Shown piece by piece: positions 1 through 8,455 of a DNA stretch of 64,000 bases. Numbering within the stretch: position 1 is the stretch's first letter; each line of letters starts with the position of its first letter. The stretch covers positions 310,001 to 374,000 of the forward strand of contig NZ_AHCB03000007.1 in the NCBI RefSeq assembly GCF_000238335.3, in the 5' to 3' direction. A program made the translations under genes and the position numbers. The notes below the pieces were generated by a model. That model did not search any database. It saw only the letters and a program-made list of their open reading frames with translations, and had not been told where the DNA came from. This DNA comes from Pseudoalteromonas marina (GTDB lineage: Bacteria > Pseudomonadota > Gammaproteobacteria > Enterobacterales > Alteromonadaceae).

Positions 1-929
1 AATTTACCTGTTGTATCTTTGGCTAGCAGAATATCCCAGCCGCTTCCCCATACAACTTTAATCACGTTCCAACCAGCGCCTTTAAATAGGCCTTCTAGTT
101 CTTGAATAATTTTGCCATTACCCATTACTGGGCCATCTAGACGCTGTAAGTTACAGTTAATTAAGTAACATAGGTTGTCTAACTTTTCACGTGCAGCAAA
201 AGAGATTGCGCCGCGTGATTCTGGCTCATCCATTTCACCATCACCTAAAAACGCGTATACACGTTGGTTTTTAGTGTCTTTTAAACCGCGGCCGTCTAGG
301 TATTTTAAGAAACGCGCTTGGTAAATAGATGCAATTGGGCCTAAACCCATTGATACTGTAGGGAACTGCCAAAATTCAGGCATTAATTTAGGGTGTGGGT
401 ACGACGGTAAACCTTTACCATCTACTTCTTGGCGGAAGTTGTCTAGTTGAGCTGCGCTTAAACGCCCTTCAACAAATGCACGCGCGTAAATACCCGGAGA
501 AATATGGCCTTGGTAATAAACTAAGTCACCACCGTCTACCTCGTTTGGCGCTTTAAAAAAGTGGTTAAAACACACTTCATAAAATGCTGCTGACGATTGG
601 TAAGACGCCATATGGCCGCCTAAGTCGAGATCTTTTTTAGATGCACGCAGAACGATCATAATCGCGTTCCAACGAATAATTGAACGAATACGGCGTTCAA
701 GGTTCACATCACCTGGGTAAGCAGGCTCTTGATCTACAGGAATAGTATTAACGTAGTTCGTGGTAATACCCGTTGGCATATCAACGCCGTCTAAACGGGC
801 TTGCTCTAATACTTGCTCAAGTAAGTACTGAGCTCGTTCAACACCTTCTTCGCGCACAACTGATTCAAGAGCTTGTAACCACTCTTGTGTTTCTAGCGCG
901 TCTACGTCAATTTTATTGACTTCAGACAT
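1..929 (-). CDS. aceE: Pyruvate dehydrogenase E1 component, N-terminal part (runs off the left edge)
   Basis: The reverse strand from 929 encodes the first ~309 residues of the homodimeric thiamine-diphosphate E1 subunit, which decarboxylates pyruvate and acetylates the lipoyl groups of AceF in the cytoplasmic pyruvate dehydrogenase complex. The translation begins [19 protein letters not shown] and contains [23 protein letters not shown] and [11 protein letters not shown] segments typical of AceE. AAGGAAACC lies just upstream of the ATG. Family members are near 890 residues, so about two thirds of the gene lies outside the window. pdhR ends 90 bp upstream on the same strand, the usual pdhR-aceEF arrangement; pyruvate-responsive repression by PdhR is expected. 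Confidence 0.97.
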   Translation of the reverse strand, partial: MSEVNKIDVDALETQEWLQALESVVREEGVERAQYLLEQVLEQARLDGVDMPTGITTNYVNTIPVDQEPAYPGDVNLERRIRSIIRWNAIMIVLRASKKDLDLGGHMASYQSSAAFYEVCFNHFFKAPNEVDGGDLVYYQGHISPGIYARAFVEGRLSAAQLDNFRQEVDGKGLPSYPHPKLMPEFWQFPTVSMGLGPIASIYQARFLKYLDGRGLKDTKNQRVYAFLGDGEMDEPESRGAISFAAREKLDNLCYLINCNLQRLDGPVMGNGKIIQELEGLFKGAGWNVIKVVWGSGWDILLAKDTTGK

Positions 930-1019
930 ATGGAGGTTTCCTTATGTTTAAAATACGAATGTTGTTAATTTAATACAACTGATACTTAAGTTAGTGTGTT
1001 CAAGTAATAGAGTATTAGC

Positions 1020-1769
1020 TTAATTTTGTTTTGTGCGTCTTAAACTACGTTCAATTCGCGAATATTCTTTGCCCGCTTCAAGTAATGCTTCTTCAATAAA
1101 CGCTAAATGCGCATTACTTGCTAAACGAGCTTGTTCTGGATTGCCGTCAATAACCGCATCCATTAACAAACGCCTGTGCTCGGCTAACTGACTGCTAATA
1201 TCAGGTTTTTCTAATAAAACCGTTAAATTTTGCAATACGTTTTGCTCAAGCAGCGCCTGCATACCTCTCACCAAGTGCAATAACACAACATTATGTGAGG
1301 CCTCAGCCACACTAAAATGAAAGGCATTAATTGCTTTTGCTTTTTGCTGTAGGTCATCATGCGAAAGCGCAATTTTATCAAAGCTTTGTTTTACTTTAGT
1401 AAAATCGTTACTTGTACCTCGCAGTGCTGCGTAGTAAGCAGCAATACCTTCTAAAGCATGACGAAATTCGAGCAAATCAAATTGTGACTCAGGGTGTTTA
1501 CTTATCAGTTCAAACAACGGATCAGTTAACCCTTCTTCCAGCTGATTTTTTACAAACGTACCACCGCCTTGACGACGCGTAACTAGCCCTTTTGCTTCTA
1601 GCTTTTGAATGGCCTCGCGCAGCGAAGGACGAGACACTTCAAACTGTTTGGCTAGTTCACGCTCTGGAGGCAGCTTTTCTCCTGGTGCTAACGATCCCTC
1701 AAGAATCATATTCTCAAGTTGCTGTAAAATAACATCAGATAGTTTTGCTGCTTTAATCTTTAAAGACAT
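1020..1769 (-). CDS. pdhR: PdhR-type pyruvate-responsive GntR/FadR family repressor
   Basis: This 249-residue regulator has an N-terminal winged helix-turn-helix (about residues 10-75; PPERELAKQFEVSRPSLREA is the recognition region) and a C-terminal all-helical FCD ligand-binding domain. Known PdhR represses aceEF-lpd and itself and is released by pyruvate. Position directly upstream of aceE on the same strand and a PdhR-type palindrome 76 bp upstream of its start (1845-1861) support the assignment over other FadR-family members. The start gives the usual family length. The evidence for autoregulation is the operator; the ligand is inferred from family and context. Confidence 0.93.
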   Translation of the reverse strand: MSLKIKAAKLSDVILQQLENMILEGSLAPGEKLPPERELAKQFEVSRPSLREAIQKLEAKGLVTRRQGGGTFVKNQLEEGLTDPLFELISKHPESQFDLLEFRHALEGIAAYYAALRGTSNDFTKVKQSFDKIALSHDDLQQKAKAINAFHFSVAEASHNVVLLHLVRGMQALLEQNVLQNLTVLLEKPDISSQLAEHRRLLMDAVIDGNPEQARLASNAHLAFIEEALLEAGKEYSRIERSLRRTKQN

Positions 1770-1844
1770 GAATCAACGTCCGCGTTGTATAAATACCAAG
1801 CCCTAAAACTGGAGCTTAAAGTTATAAGATTTACCCAAAAGGTA

Positions 1845-1861
1845 AATTGGTCATACCAAGA
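1845..1861. promoter_or_regulatory. PdhR-type operator upstream of pdhR
   Basis: Reads AATTGGTCATACCAAGA, close to the published PdhR consensus AATTGGTNNNACCAATT, with a perfect TTGGT-N3-ACCAA core. It lies 76 bp upstream of the pdhR start codon. Read on the minus strand, TTGGTATGACCAATT is identical to a second site at 42338-42352. Confidence 0.8.
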
Positions 1862-2003
1862 ATTTGCAATACGTTATCAAAAACCCATATAGCTGTCAAT
1901 TTACAGGTTACTCGTACGGGGATATTAGCGTAACGCATTTTTAACGAAGATCAAACAATACACAATATAGCTTAGTTTTGAGAGGCTAGTAAGATTAACA
2001 TTC

Positions 2004-2020
2004 AAATGGTCTGACCAGAT
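2004..2020. promoter_or_regulatory. FadR-type operator in the pdhR upstream region
   Basis: AAATGGTCTGACCAGAT matches the E. coli FadR consensus AACTGGTCNGACCAGTT at 14 of 16 defined positions, with a perfect 11-bp TGGTCTGACCA core. It lies about 240 bp upstream of pdhR and downstream of ampE. The regulator that binds it is inferred (FadR or another GntR-family protein). Confidence 0.55.
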
Positions 2021-2097
2021 GAGTTTAGAGTTTTAACTCTATTTTAGGGGGAGGTTTAATCGCTATGTTTAAAGTGTTTTAAATAGGCAAGGAGGCC

Positions 2098-2137
2098 AAA
2101 AGCAAAGCACTTTAGCGTAAATAAGTGCTTTGCTTTT
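2098..2137 (-). terminator. Rho-independent terminator after ampE
   Basis: A perfect 15-bp inverted repeat (AAAAGCAAAGCACTT at 2098-2112 and its complement at 2123-2137) with a 10-nt loop. The A and T runs at the stem ends would let it work in both directions. It lies 27 bp past the ampE stop. Confidence 0.85.
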
Positions 2138-2164
2138 AAATAGGCTGTAAAAATAAATAAGGTG

Positions 2165-3016
2165 TTAAGACAAGCCTCCAAACAAAGTAAGTAATGCAAT
2201 TAAAACTAAATAAAAGAGTACATTACGCTTAACTAACTTAATCATACACGTTGCCTCGTAAGTGCAACCGTAATAACGTTGCTCTACTTGTTCGGCTGCA
2301 AGCGCAGTATAAGTGACGACCTTTCGGTTAGGGCTTGAAAAATCAAGCGCGTAGTGTAACCAGCAGCTCGTTCCTTTATTAAAGTTACCAATTACTAAGT
2401 AACCAAAACTCGCTATACGTGCCGGTAACCAATCTAACCAAAACAGTAATTTATGTATTAACTTAAAATGTTTAGCAAATATCACTTTGTGGTTATCTCG
2501 CACTAAATCGGCAAAGGTACGTACAAGAGCATATAAAACAGCACCCGGCGCACCTAAAACAACAAACCAAAAAATAACTGCACAGTAAAACCTAAAATTT
2601 ACCCAAGCAAGTGTTTGCCCAAAGGTTTCACCGCCTTTTTGATCTTCAGTACGTTTTTGCCCCATTTGCAATGCATATAAAGACGCCGCGGTACCATCAT
2701 CGCGTGTAAGTGCGTTTAAATACGCTTTATATAAAGCACGTTGCTTTGCACAACCAAAGCAAACAAGTAAAACAGCAATATTAATGGCCAACTCCCACAA
2801 AACAAATTCCGACAAGTTGTAGATACACGCCATAGCTACTACAGGTAAAAATAGCCAAATTAAAAAACCCATTGCCGAACTAAATAAACCGTTACTGGCA
2901 AGTAAGCGGTTGGAGCGTGTTAAATAACCATTAGCGTAATAGCTTATTTGCCAATAGTTAGCTCGCGCCCCTAAACGCTCTAAAATTAACGCTAAAATAA
3001 TAGAAACTAAAATCAT
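2165..3016 (-). CDS. ampE: AmpE-like inner-membrane protein
   Basis: A 283-residue polytopic membrane protein starting MILVSIILALILERLG, as AmpE does; E. coli AmpE is 284 residues. I chose the ATG at 3016, which follows the ampD stop by 13 bp and has GAGAG upstream, over an in-frame start at 3046 inside ampD. Hydrophobic segments fall near residues 1-15, 45-90, 140-165 and at the C-terminus. AmpE is described as a regulatory or sensory membrane partner in the ampDE pair, but its biochemical role is not settled. It forms an operon with ampD. Confidence 0.88.
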   Translation of the reverse strand: MILVSIILALILERLGARANYWQISYYANGYLTRSNRLLASNGLFSSAMGFLIWLFLPVVAMACIYNLSEFVLWELAINIAVLLVCFGCAKQRALYKAYLNALTRDDGTAASLYALQMGQKRTEDQKGGETFGQTLAWVNFRFYCAVIFWFVVLGAPGAVLYALVRTFADLVRDNHKVIFAKHFKLIHKLLFWLDWLPARIASFGYLVIGNFNKGTSCWLHYALDFSSPNRKVVTYTALAAEQVEQRYYGCTYEATCMIKLVKRNVLFYLVLIALLTLFGGLS

Positions 3017-3029
3017 GATAGTGACTCTC

Positions 3030-3584
3030 TCAACTTGGTTGCTCAAGCATATTTAAAAATAATGGCCAGTTAAAACTACTGCCGGGGTCTGTTTTGCGAC
3101 CGGGTGCTATATCGCAGTGCCCCACAATACGCGAAGAGGTAATTTTGGGATAGCGCTGCATTATAAATTTACTTAAATTACATAACGAGGCGTACTGAGC
3201 GCGAGTATAAGCAGCTGTATCGGTGCCTTCAAGCTCAATACCAATACTGTAATTATTGCACGCAGTTTGTCCTTCATATTCAGATACGCCGGCATGCCAA
3301 GCACGCTTGTTAAATGGCACGTATTGAATCACCTCACCAGTGCGTTTAATAAAGCAATGAGCTGATACACGCAGCCCTTTTAAATCACCAAAGCTTGTAT
3401 GGGCATTGCAATCAATACACCCCATAAATAAATCATCCACAAAGGGGGTACCAAACTGCCCTGCTGGTAATGAAATATTATGAATGACCAACAAGGTAAT
3501 ATCTGTGTGTTCTGGGCGCTCATCACAGTGCGTGCATGCGCGCTGTTGCGCCGCCAATAACACTCCATTTAAATCAATTGCCAT
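3030..3584 (-). CDS. ampD: 1,6-anhydro-N-acetylmuramyl-L-alanine amidase
   Basis: Cytosolic zinc amidase of the Amidase_2 family that removes the stem peptide from anhydromuropeptides during peptidoglycan recycling. In species with an inducible AmpC this keeps AmpR-activating muropeptides low. The 184 residues align end to end with E. coli AmpD: LLVIHNISLPAGQFG (zinc His about residue 35), FNKRAWHAGVSEYEG, SIGIELEGTDT, and GHCDIAPGRKTDPG with the second zinc His and the Asp. It is first in the ampDE operon and divergent from nadC, as in enterobacteria. No ampC/ampR pair is visible here. Confidence 0.96.
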   Translation of the reverse strand: MAIDLNGVLLAAQQRACTHCDERPEHTDITLLVIHNISLPAGQFGTPFVDDLFMGCIDCNAHTSFGDLKGLRVSAHCFIKRTGEVIQYVPFNKRAWHAGVSEYEGQTACNNYSIGIELEGTDTAAYTRAQYASLCNLSKFIMQRYPKITSSRIVGHCDIAPGRKTDPGSSFNWPLFLNMLEQPS

Positions 3585-3800
3585 TACATTTATACCAAAC
3601 TATTCACAACCTTGATGCTAAAGGATTTATAAAAATAATGATAGTAACCAAGCCTCATCTAGGTAGGTGGGGAATTATAAGCTGCTTATATTTTAGTATT
3701 AAAGCTCTCAGCTATGCTCTAATAATTAAAAGCGCTTCTATTCATTATTTAAACATAGTAAAATTTTCTTTAATTTATTAATGCTTATGAGCTTTTAGCC

Positions 3801-4646
3801 ATGTCTATTTCGCACACTTTACTTAGTCAACTTGTTACCCTTGCGCTCGACGAAGACTTAAACTACCAAACCGCAGCCGATGGAGATATTACCGCTCAGC
3901 TTATCCCACAAAACGAGCAAGCAAGTGCCAAAGTGATAACCCGTGAAGACTGCATATTTTGTGGTAAAGACATCATTATTGAAGTGTTCAAGCAAGTAGA
4001 CCCAACAGTGCAGGTATCAGTACTGGTAAACGATGGCGACGTTGTCACTGCCAACAGCACTTTATTTACAGCAAAAGGCTCCGCCCGCGCAATTTTAACC
4101 GCAGAGCGCACCGCACTTAACTTTGTACAAACGCTTTCTGGCACAGCAACAACCACAGCGTATTATGTAAAAGAGCTTAGTGGTACAACTACACAATTAC
4201 TCGATACCCGCAAAACAATTCCAGGGCTAAGAGCCTTACAAAAATATGCAGTAAAATGCGGCGGTGGCGCAAACCACCGTATTGGGTTGTTTGATGCGTT
4301 TTTAATAAAAGAAAACCACATAGCAGCCTGCGGAGGTATTGAAAAAGCCGTTGCTCAGGCAAAACTAAACCACCCAAGCAAACCAGTTGAAGTTGAGGTT
4401 GAATCGCTTCAAGAGCTAAAACAAGCCATAGACGCAGGCGCCGATATAATCATGCTTGATAACTTTAGCGTTGAACAAATTAAGCAAGCCGTAGTCTTAA
4501 CTAACAAGCGCGCTAAATTAGAAGTGTCTGGCAATATGACGTTAGCAACACTCAAAACGTATTCTCAAGCGGGTGTAGACTTTATATCTAGCGGCGCATT
4601 AACAAAAAACTTACAATCAATCGATTTGTCGATGCGTTTTGAATGA
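3801..4646 (+). CDS. nadC: Nicotinate-nucleotide pyrophosphorylase (carboxylating)
   Basis: Quinolinate phosphoribosyltransferase of de novo NAD synthesis: quinolinate plus PRPP gives nicotinate mononucleotide, CO2 and pyrophosphate. The 281 residues carry LDTRKTIPGLRALQKYAVKCGG with the substrate-binding basic residues, the NHRIGLFDAFLIKENH segment, and the (beta/alpha) barrel end VEVEVESLQE, DIIMLDNFS and SGNM. Length and start fit the family (about 285-300). It is transcribed away from ampDE across a 216-bp region that must contain both promoters. Confidence 0.97.
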   Translation: MSISHTLLSQLVTLALDEDLNYQTAADGDITAQLIPQNEQASAKVITREDCIFCGKDIIIEVFKQVDPTVQVSVLVNDGDVVTANSTLFTAKGSARAILTAERTALNFVQTLSGTATTTAYYVKELSGTTTQLLDTRKTIPGLRALQKYAVKCGGGANHRIGLFDAFLIKENHIAACGGIEKAVAQAKLNHPSKPVEVEVESLQELKQAIDAGADIIMLDNFSVEQIKQAVVLTNKRAKLEVSGNMTLATLKTYSQAGVDFISSGALTKNLQSIDLSMRFE

Positions 4647-5170
4647 TGTATGGCCAAAGTAATAATTTAGTTCTACATTTAATAAATGCTAAAGCGTTGA
4701 CAAGTTAAAACAAAAGTAATTTAATAGTTAAAATAACTAATTGTAACAATTTGTTAAATTAATTAGCTATTTTAGGAAAAGTAGCGTGCTAACAACTAAA
4801 ATAAAATGATACACTTGTACTGTTTTATTATAAAAGCTCGTCATAAATAATTAGATACTTGTTTTTAAGCTCATCCAAACAAGGAATCCAAGTTACTTAT
4901 GACTACACTTTCTATTAGCTGCTGTTAGCACTTATTTTCAACCAGCTAATAAATAGCAAGTTATTTGCAAAATATAATGAATTCACACCTAGCTTTTGTG
5001 TTTCATACCCTAAAGCTAAAGTGCAAATATAGCGCTAACTCTGCAGCAAAATGTGGATAGCGCAAAAGTTTATTTTAAGCAAAACTGTAAAGTAAATCAG
5101 TTAAATTAAGTTCGGCACAATGCCAATTAAGTGATTTAACTTACACAATCTATCCTTTAGGAGAGGAAAC
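4647..5170. other. Gene-free AT-rich stretch upstream of pilA
   Basis: A 524-bp region with no credible gene. It must contain the pilA promoter. I looked for a sigma-54 type GG-N10-GC element near 5110-5130 and did not find one with correct spacing. Two small dyads, GGCA/TGCC (around 5114-5124) and GTTAAAT/ATTTAAC flanking them, lie within 65 bp of the pilA start codon and could form a structured leader. No clear nadC terminator is seen. Confidence 0.6.
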
Positions 5171-5590
5171 ATGAAAACAATGACTCAAAAACAACAGGGT
5201 TTCACCCTAATTGAATTAATGATTGTTGTAGCAATCATCGGTATTCTTGCTGCGGTAGCACTGCCTGCTTATTCGAATTACCAAGCATCATCAAAATTGA
5301 CTGCTGCTTTGGCTGAAATCTCAGCTGGTAGAACAGGTTTTGAAGTTGCTGCAAATGCAGGAGAAACTCCAGATAGAGCTGCAGCAGGGCTGCAAGCAAG
5401 TACTGCAAATTGTAACATAACAGTAACTTCAACAGAAATTGAGTGTGCAGTAGTTAATGCACCAACCCAAATAGGTACTAGTGCAAAAATCACTTGGACA
5501 AGAAGTGCTACTGGTGCTTGGTCATGTGCAACAACTGGCATAACAGCCGCAAATAAAGACCTAGCTCCTAAGAGCTGTCCACAATCTTAA
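5171..5590 (+). CDS. pilA: Type IV major pilin
   Basis: A 139-residue class IVa prepilin, the structural subunit of the pilus fibre. The short basic leader ends at Gly10, and the cleavage/N-methylation motif [19 protein letters not shown] follows, with the conserved Glu at position 5 of the mature protein. Four cysteines (about 81, 92, 119, 136) can form two disulfides; the last pair closes the C-terminal D-region loop. The protein ends KSCPQS, so the last residue is serine, the attachment point used by TfpO/PilO enzymes in group I pilins. An AGGAGAGG ribosome site precedes the ATG. It is processed by PilD and assembled by PilB/PilC encoded downstream. Confidence 0.96.
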   Translation: MKTMTQKQQGFTLIELMIVVAIIGILAAVALPAYSNYQASSKLTAALAEISAGRTGFEVAANAGETPDRAAAGLQASTANCNITVTSTEIECAVVNAPTQIGTSAKITWTRSATGAWSCATTGITAANKDLAPKSCPQS

Positions 5591-5606
5591 TTATTTGCTG
5601 ACTAAC

Positions 5607-5631
5607 AAAAAGCGCCTGAATGGCGCTTTTT
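5607..5631 (+). terminator. Terminator after pilA
   Basis: AAAAAGCGCC and GGCGCTTTTT form a 10-bp stem with a 5-nt loop, ending in a T run. It would limit read-through from the abundant pilin message into the glycosyltransferase-like gene. Confidence 0.9.
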
Positions 5632-5649
5632 AAGTTATCCGAAAAAATT

Positions 5650-6993
5650 ATGGCTAAAACTAATACTGTAAAATTTTTAATAATTAGTTTATTTTTGTTA
5701 AATACATTAACACCATTAATTCCAACTATCTCTTACGATTACCACAATCATCAACGTATCATACAAATAGCTTTCTTACTCAGCCTTTGCACTTTATTGC
5801 TTACAGTTTTATTGAAGCACAAAAAACCTACATACACAGTTTTATTTGATAAAAAAAGCGCAATGTTTTTCCTAGCTTTTATTCTCAGCGGTTTCTTGTC
5901 ATCTATAGCTAGTCAGGAAAAAAGCTTCAGTTTACTTTACACATTTCACATCAGCCTGCTTTTTGGGGCAATGTTTTATATAAGTACTATAAATGATAAA
6001 AAATCTGTGCTGCTCATTATTTATACCTTATTAATAGCACACACAAGTTTGGTTTTGGTTTGCCTACTCAACATAATTTTTACACTAGTAGAACAGCAAC
6101 ATTTAAATCCCTATATAATCTACTCTGGCTTTATTAACATTCGCTTTTTTAATCAGGTACAGGTTTTTATTCTTCCCTTTTTAATATTACTACTAAAATT
6201 TAAAAGTATTCAACGCATCGTATTCATTGTTTTATTTTTAAACCTATTGCTAATTTTTATTGGTCAAGCTCGAGGGGCCTTGCTCTCTTTTTTTATTTTT
6301 TCAGTATTTGCTCTCATATTGAAAACAACCCTAAAAAAGCAAATTTTAACCGGGCTAGTTTGCCTTGCACTTAGCTGTATCACTTTTTATATTCTAGATT
6401 CGTTGAATAAAGGAGGAGCCGATATACTTCGTGCATCCTCTTCAGGCCGTGTTGATTTATGGTTAAATACACTTTCAAACTTATCATGGAAACATTTTTT
6501 GATTGGTAGTGGCCCTGGTGTATTTGAAATGTCTCTCGGGAGTTCAGCACCATTTAGTCACCCCCACAACTCATTGATAGAAGTTTTAAATGAGTGGGGA
6601 GGAGTAGCACTAATTTGTATTTTAATCGTAATTTTTAATACATTGAGAAAATCTATAATACATCTAAAAAATCATAAAAAAGATATAATTACGGAGAGTA
6701 TTTTTTACTCTTTTGCTATAGGTATTACGTATTCACTATTCTCTGGTGTACATGTGATGCCAGTTTCTCAAACCTTGTTGTTTATAATGTGGGGCTTACT
6801 TATTGGCAGGCTTAATAAAAACAAGTACAAACATATTCCTATAAATGTATACGCTAAGTTATTTTTGGCGTGTGTATTCATCCTCGCTTGGTTTTTATAC
6901 TTACAAAAAGCAGTAGAAATTTATAATAATATCGACCCTGATAATGGCTATATTTACGGGCCAAGGTTTTGGTCCATTGGTCAACGGGCCTAA
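5650..6993 (+). CDS. Wzy/O-antigen-ligase family membrane protein, probable pilin O-oligosaccharyltransferase (TfpO/PilO-like)
   Basis: A 447-residue polytopic membrane protein with roughly 11-12 hydrophobic segments. A large periplasmic loop contains GSGPGVFEMSLG and SHPHNSLIEVLNEWGG, the His-x-His-Asn signature of the Wzy_C domain shared by O-antigen ligases and PglL/TfpO oligosaccharyltransferases. I chose the ATG at 5650 because the other in-frame start (5620) lies inside the pilA terminator hairpin. Its place between pilA and pilC mirrors tfpO/pilO, and the pilin has a C-terminal serine, so transfer of a lipid-linked glycan to PilA is the likely role. The gene looks AT-richer than its neighbours, possibly acquired. 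An O-antigen ligase or polymerase cannot be excluded. Confidence 0.75.
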   Translation: MAKTNTVKFLIISLFLLNTLTPLIPTISYDYHNHQRIIQIAFLLSLCTLLLTVLLKHKKPTYTVLFDKKSAMFFLAFILSGFLSSIASQEKSFSLLYTFHISLLFGAMFYISTINDKKSVLLIIYTLLIAHTSLVLVCLLNIIFTLVEQQHLNPYIIYSGFINIRFFNQVQVFILPFLILLLKFKSIQRIVFIVLFLNLLLIFIGQARGALLSFFIFSVFALILKTTLKKQILTGLVCLALSCITFYILDSLNKGGADILRASSSGRVDLWLNTLSNLSWKHFLIGSGPGVFEMSLGSSAPFSHPHNSLIEVLNEWGGVALICILIVIFNTLRKSIIHLKNHKKDIITESIFYSFAIGITYSLFSGVHVMPVSQTLLFIMWGLLIGRLNKNKYKHIPINVYAKLFLACVFILAWFLYLQKAVEIYNNIDPDNGYIYGPRFWSIGQRA

Positions 6994-7081
6994 TAAAAAG
7001 TATATTTCTACCAAGAATCATTCGTTTAAGTTATGCTAAGTACAGAATTCTTTAATAATATTAATTCAGCTGGATCATCTC

Positions 7082-8311
7082 ATGGCAAAAAAACAACAAG
7101 ATAAAGGCCTCGATACTTTTCAGTGGGTCGGTGTAAGTGCCCGAGGGAAGAAACTTGAAGGAGAGCTCACAGGGAATAGCATTGCACTTGTTAAAGCTCA
7201 GCTAAGAAAGCAAGGCATTACACCTTCAAAAGTAAAGCGTAAGCCAAAACCTTTATTTGGCATTCAAAGTGTTCAAAAAATCACCCCTAAAGATATAGCG
7301 CTTGTTACACGCCAAATCGCCACCATGCTTATGGCGGGTGTACCTCTTATACAAGCCATTGAAATGATAGGCACGGGCTCAACTAATAAAAGCGTGGGTA
7401 AACTAATGGAAACCATTGGCGATGAAGTAAAGGCAGGTCAGCCTTTATCGCAAGCGCTAAGAAAACACCCTCGTTATTTTGATGACTTATATTGCGATTT
7501 AGTCGCATCGGGCGAGCAATCAGGTGCGCTTGATAAAATATTTGATCGTGTTGCATTGTACAAAGAAAAATCTGAAGCGCTTAAATCAAAAATAAAAAAA
7601 GCAATGTTTTACCCAATATCTGTATTAGTGATAGCAGGTATTGTAACTTCTATTTTGCTAATCTTCGTAGTGCCACAATTTCAGGATATATTCTCTGGCT
7701 TTGGCGCTGAACTCCCAGCATTTACTTTATTTGTAATCGGGATATCTGAGTTTATGCAAGCGTATTGGTGGATGATTTTAATTGCAATTGTTAGCTTTGG
7801 TTATGCGTTTAAAGAAGCCAAACTCAGAAGCTTAAAACTCAGAGATGCAACCGATAGAGCCATTTTAAAACTCCCTGTCATTGGCATGATTTTAAATAAA
7901 GCAGCTGTTGCACGCTATGCCCGAACACTTTCCACCACTTTTGCAGCCGGTGTACCACTTGTTGATGCGCTTGACTCTGCTGCAGGTGCCTCGGGTAACG
8001 CAGTGTACCGTTATGCTATTTTAGATATTAAAGCTGAGGTAAGCTCAGGTAACCAAATGAACTGGGCCATGCGGAACTCTAAAATATTCCCTGATATGGT
8101 AATTCAAATGGTTGCCATTGGTGAAGAGTCTGGCTCGTTAGATGGCATGCTGGCAAAAGTAGCGACTATTTACGAGCAAGAGGTTGATGATGCCGTCGAT
8201 GGCCTTTCAAGCCTGTTAGAACCACTTATTATGGCGGTACTTGGTGTGCTCGTAGGCGGCTTAATTGTTGCCATGTACTTACCTATTTTCCAATTAGGTT
8301 CTGTCATTTAA
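7082..8311 (+). CDS. pilC: Type IV pilus inner-membrane platform protein
   Basis: A 409-residue member of the GspF/PilC family, which couples the PilB and PilT ATPases to pilin addition and removal. Two repeated T2SSF domains are visible: the first includes ITPKDIALVTRQIATMLMAGVPLIQAIE and the second AVARYARTLSTTFAAGVPLVDALD, each followed by a GEESG/SGEQSG segment and membrane segments. A hydrophobic helix closes the protein (LIMAVLGVLVGGLIVAMYLP). Length matches PilC (about 405-410). The gene for its ATPase partner is not next door but beyond coaE. Confidence 0.96.
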   Translation: MAKKQQDKGLDTFQWVGVSARGKKLEGELTGNSIALVKAQLRKQGITPSKVKRKPKPLFGIQSVQKITPKDIALVTRQIATMLMAGVPLIQAIEMIGTGSTNKSVGKLMETIGDEVKAGQPLSQALRKHPRYFDDLYCDLVASGEQSGALDKIFDRVALYKEKSEALKSKIKKAMFYPISVLVIAGIVTSILLIFVVPQFQDIFSGFGAELPAFTLFVIGISEFMQAYWWMILIAIVSFGYAFKEAKLRSLKLRDATDRAILKLPVIGMILNKAAVARYARTLSTTFAAGVPLVDALDSAAGASGNAVYRYAILDIKAEVSSGNQMNWAMRNSKIFPDMVIQMVAIGEESGSLDGMLAKVATIYEQEVDDAVDGLSSLLEPLIMAVLGVLVGGLIVAMYLPIFQLGSVI

Positions 8312-8455
8312 TTAATAAAAAATTTTACAGAAATTAAAGAGCGTCTTATTTTTATGGTTGGCGATTTAGTCTTCTCATTTGCTTTCTTTAACTTCTCTTT
8401 GTGATTATTATTTCATTTAATTTTTAGACTTTTTTTAGAATAGTTTCAGGTATAT

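Larger units (their letters stand above)
1770..2164. other. Gene-free control region between pdhR and ampE
   Basis: About 395 bp with no credible coding sequence. It holds a PdhR-type operator (1845-1861), a FadR-type operator (2004-2020) and the ampE terminator (2098-2137). It must contain the pdhR promoter on the minus strand; I could not assign -35 and -10 boxes with confidence. Confidence 0.7.

Noticed and set aside
4899..4928. Nine-codon open frame ATGACTACACTT... upstream of pilA
   Set aside because: Very short, no recognisable leader-peptide features and no attenuator next to it.
5110..5130. Possible sigma-54 promoter for pilA (CGGCACAATGCC)
   Set aside because: There is no GC doublet at the required 10-nt spacing from the GG.
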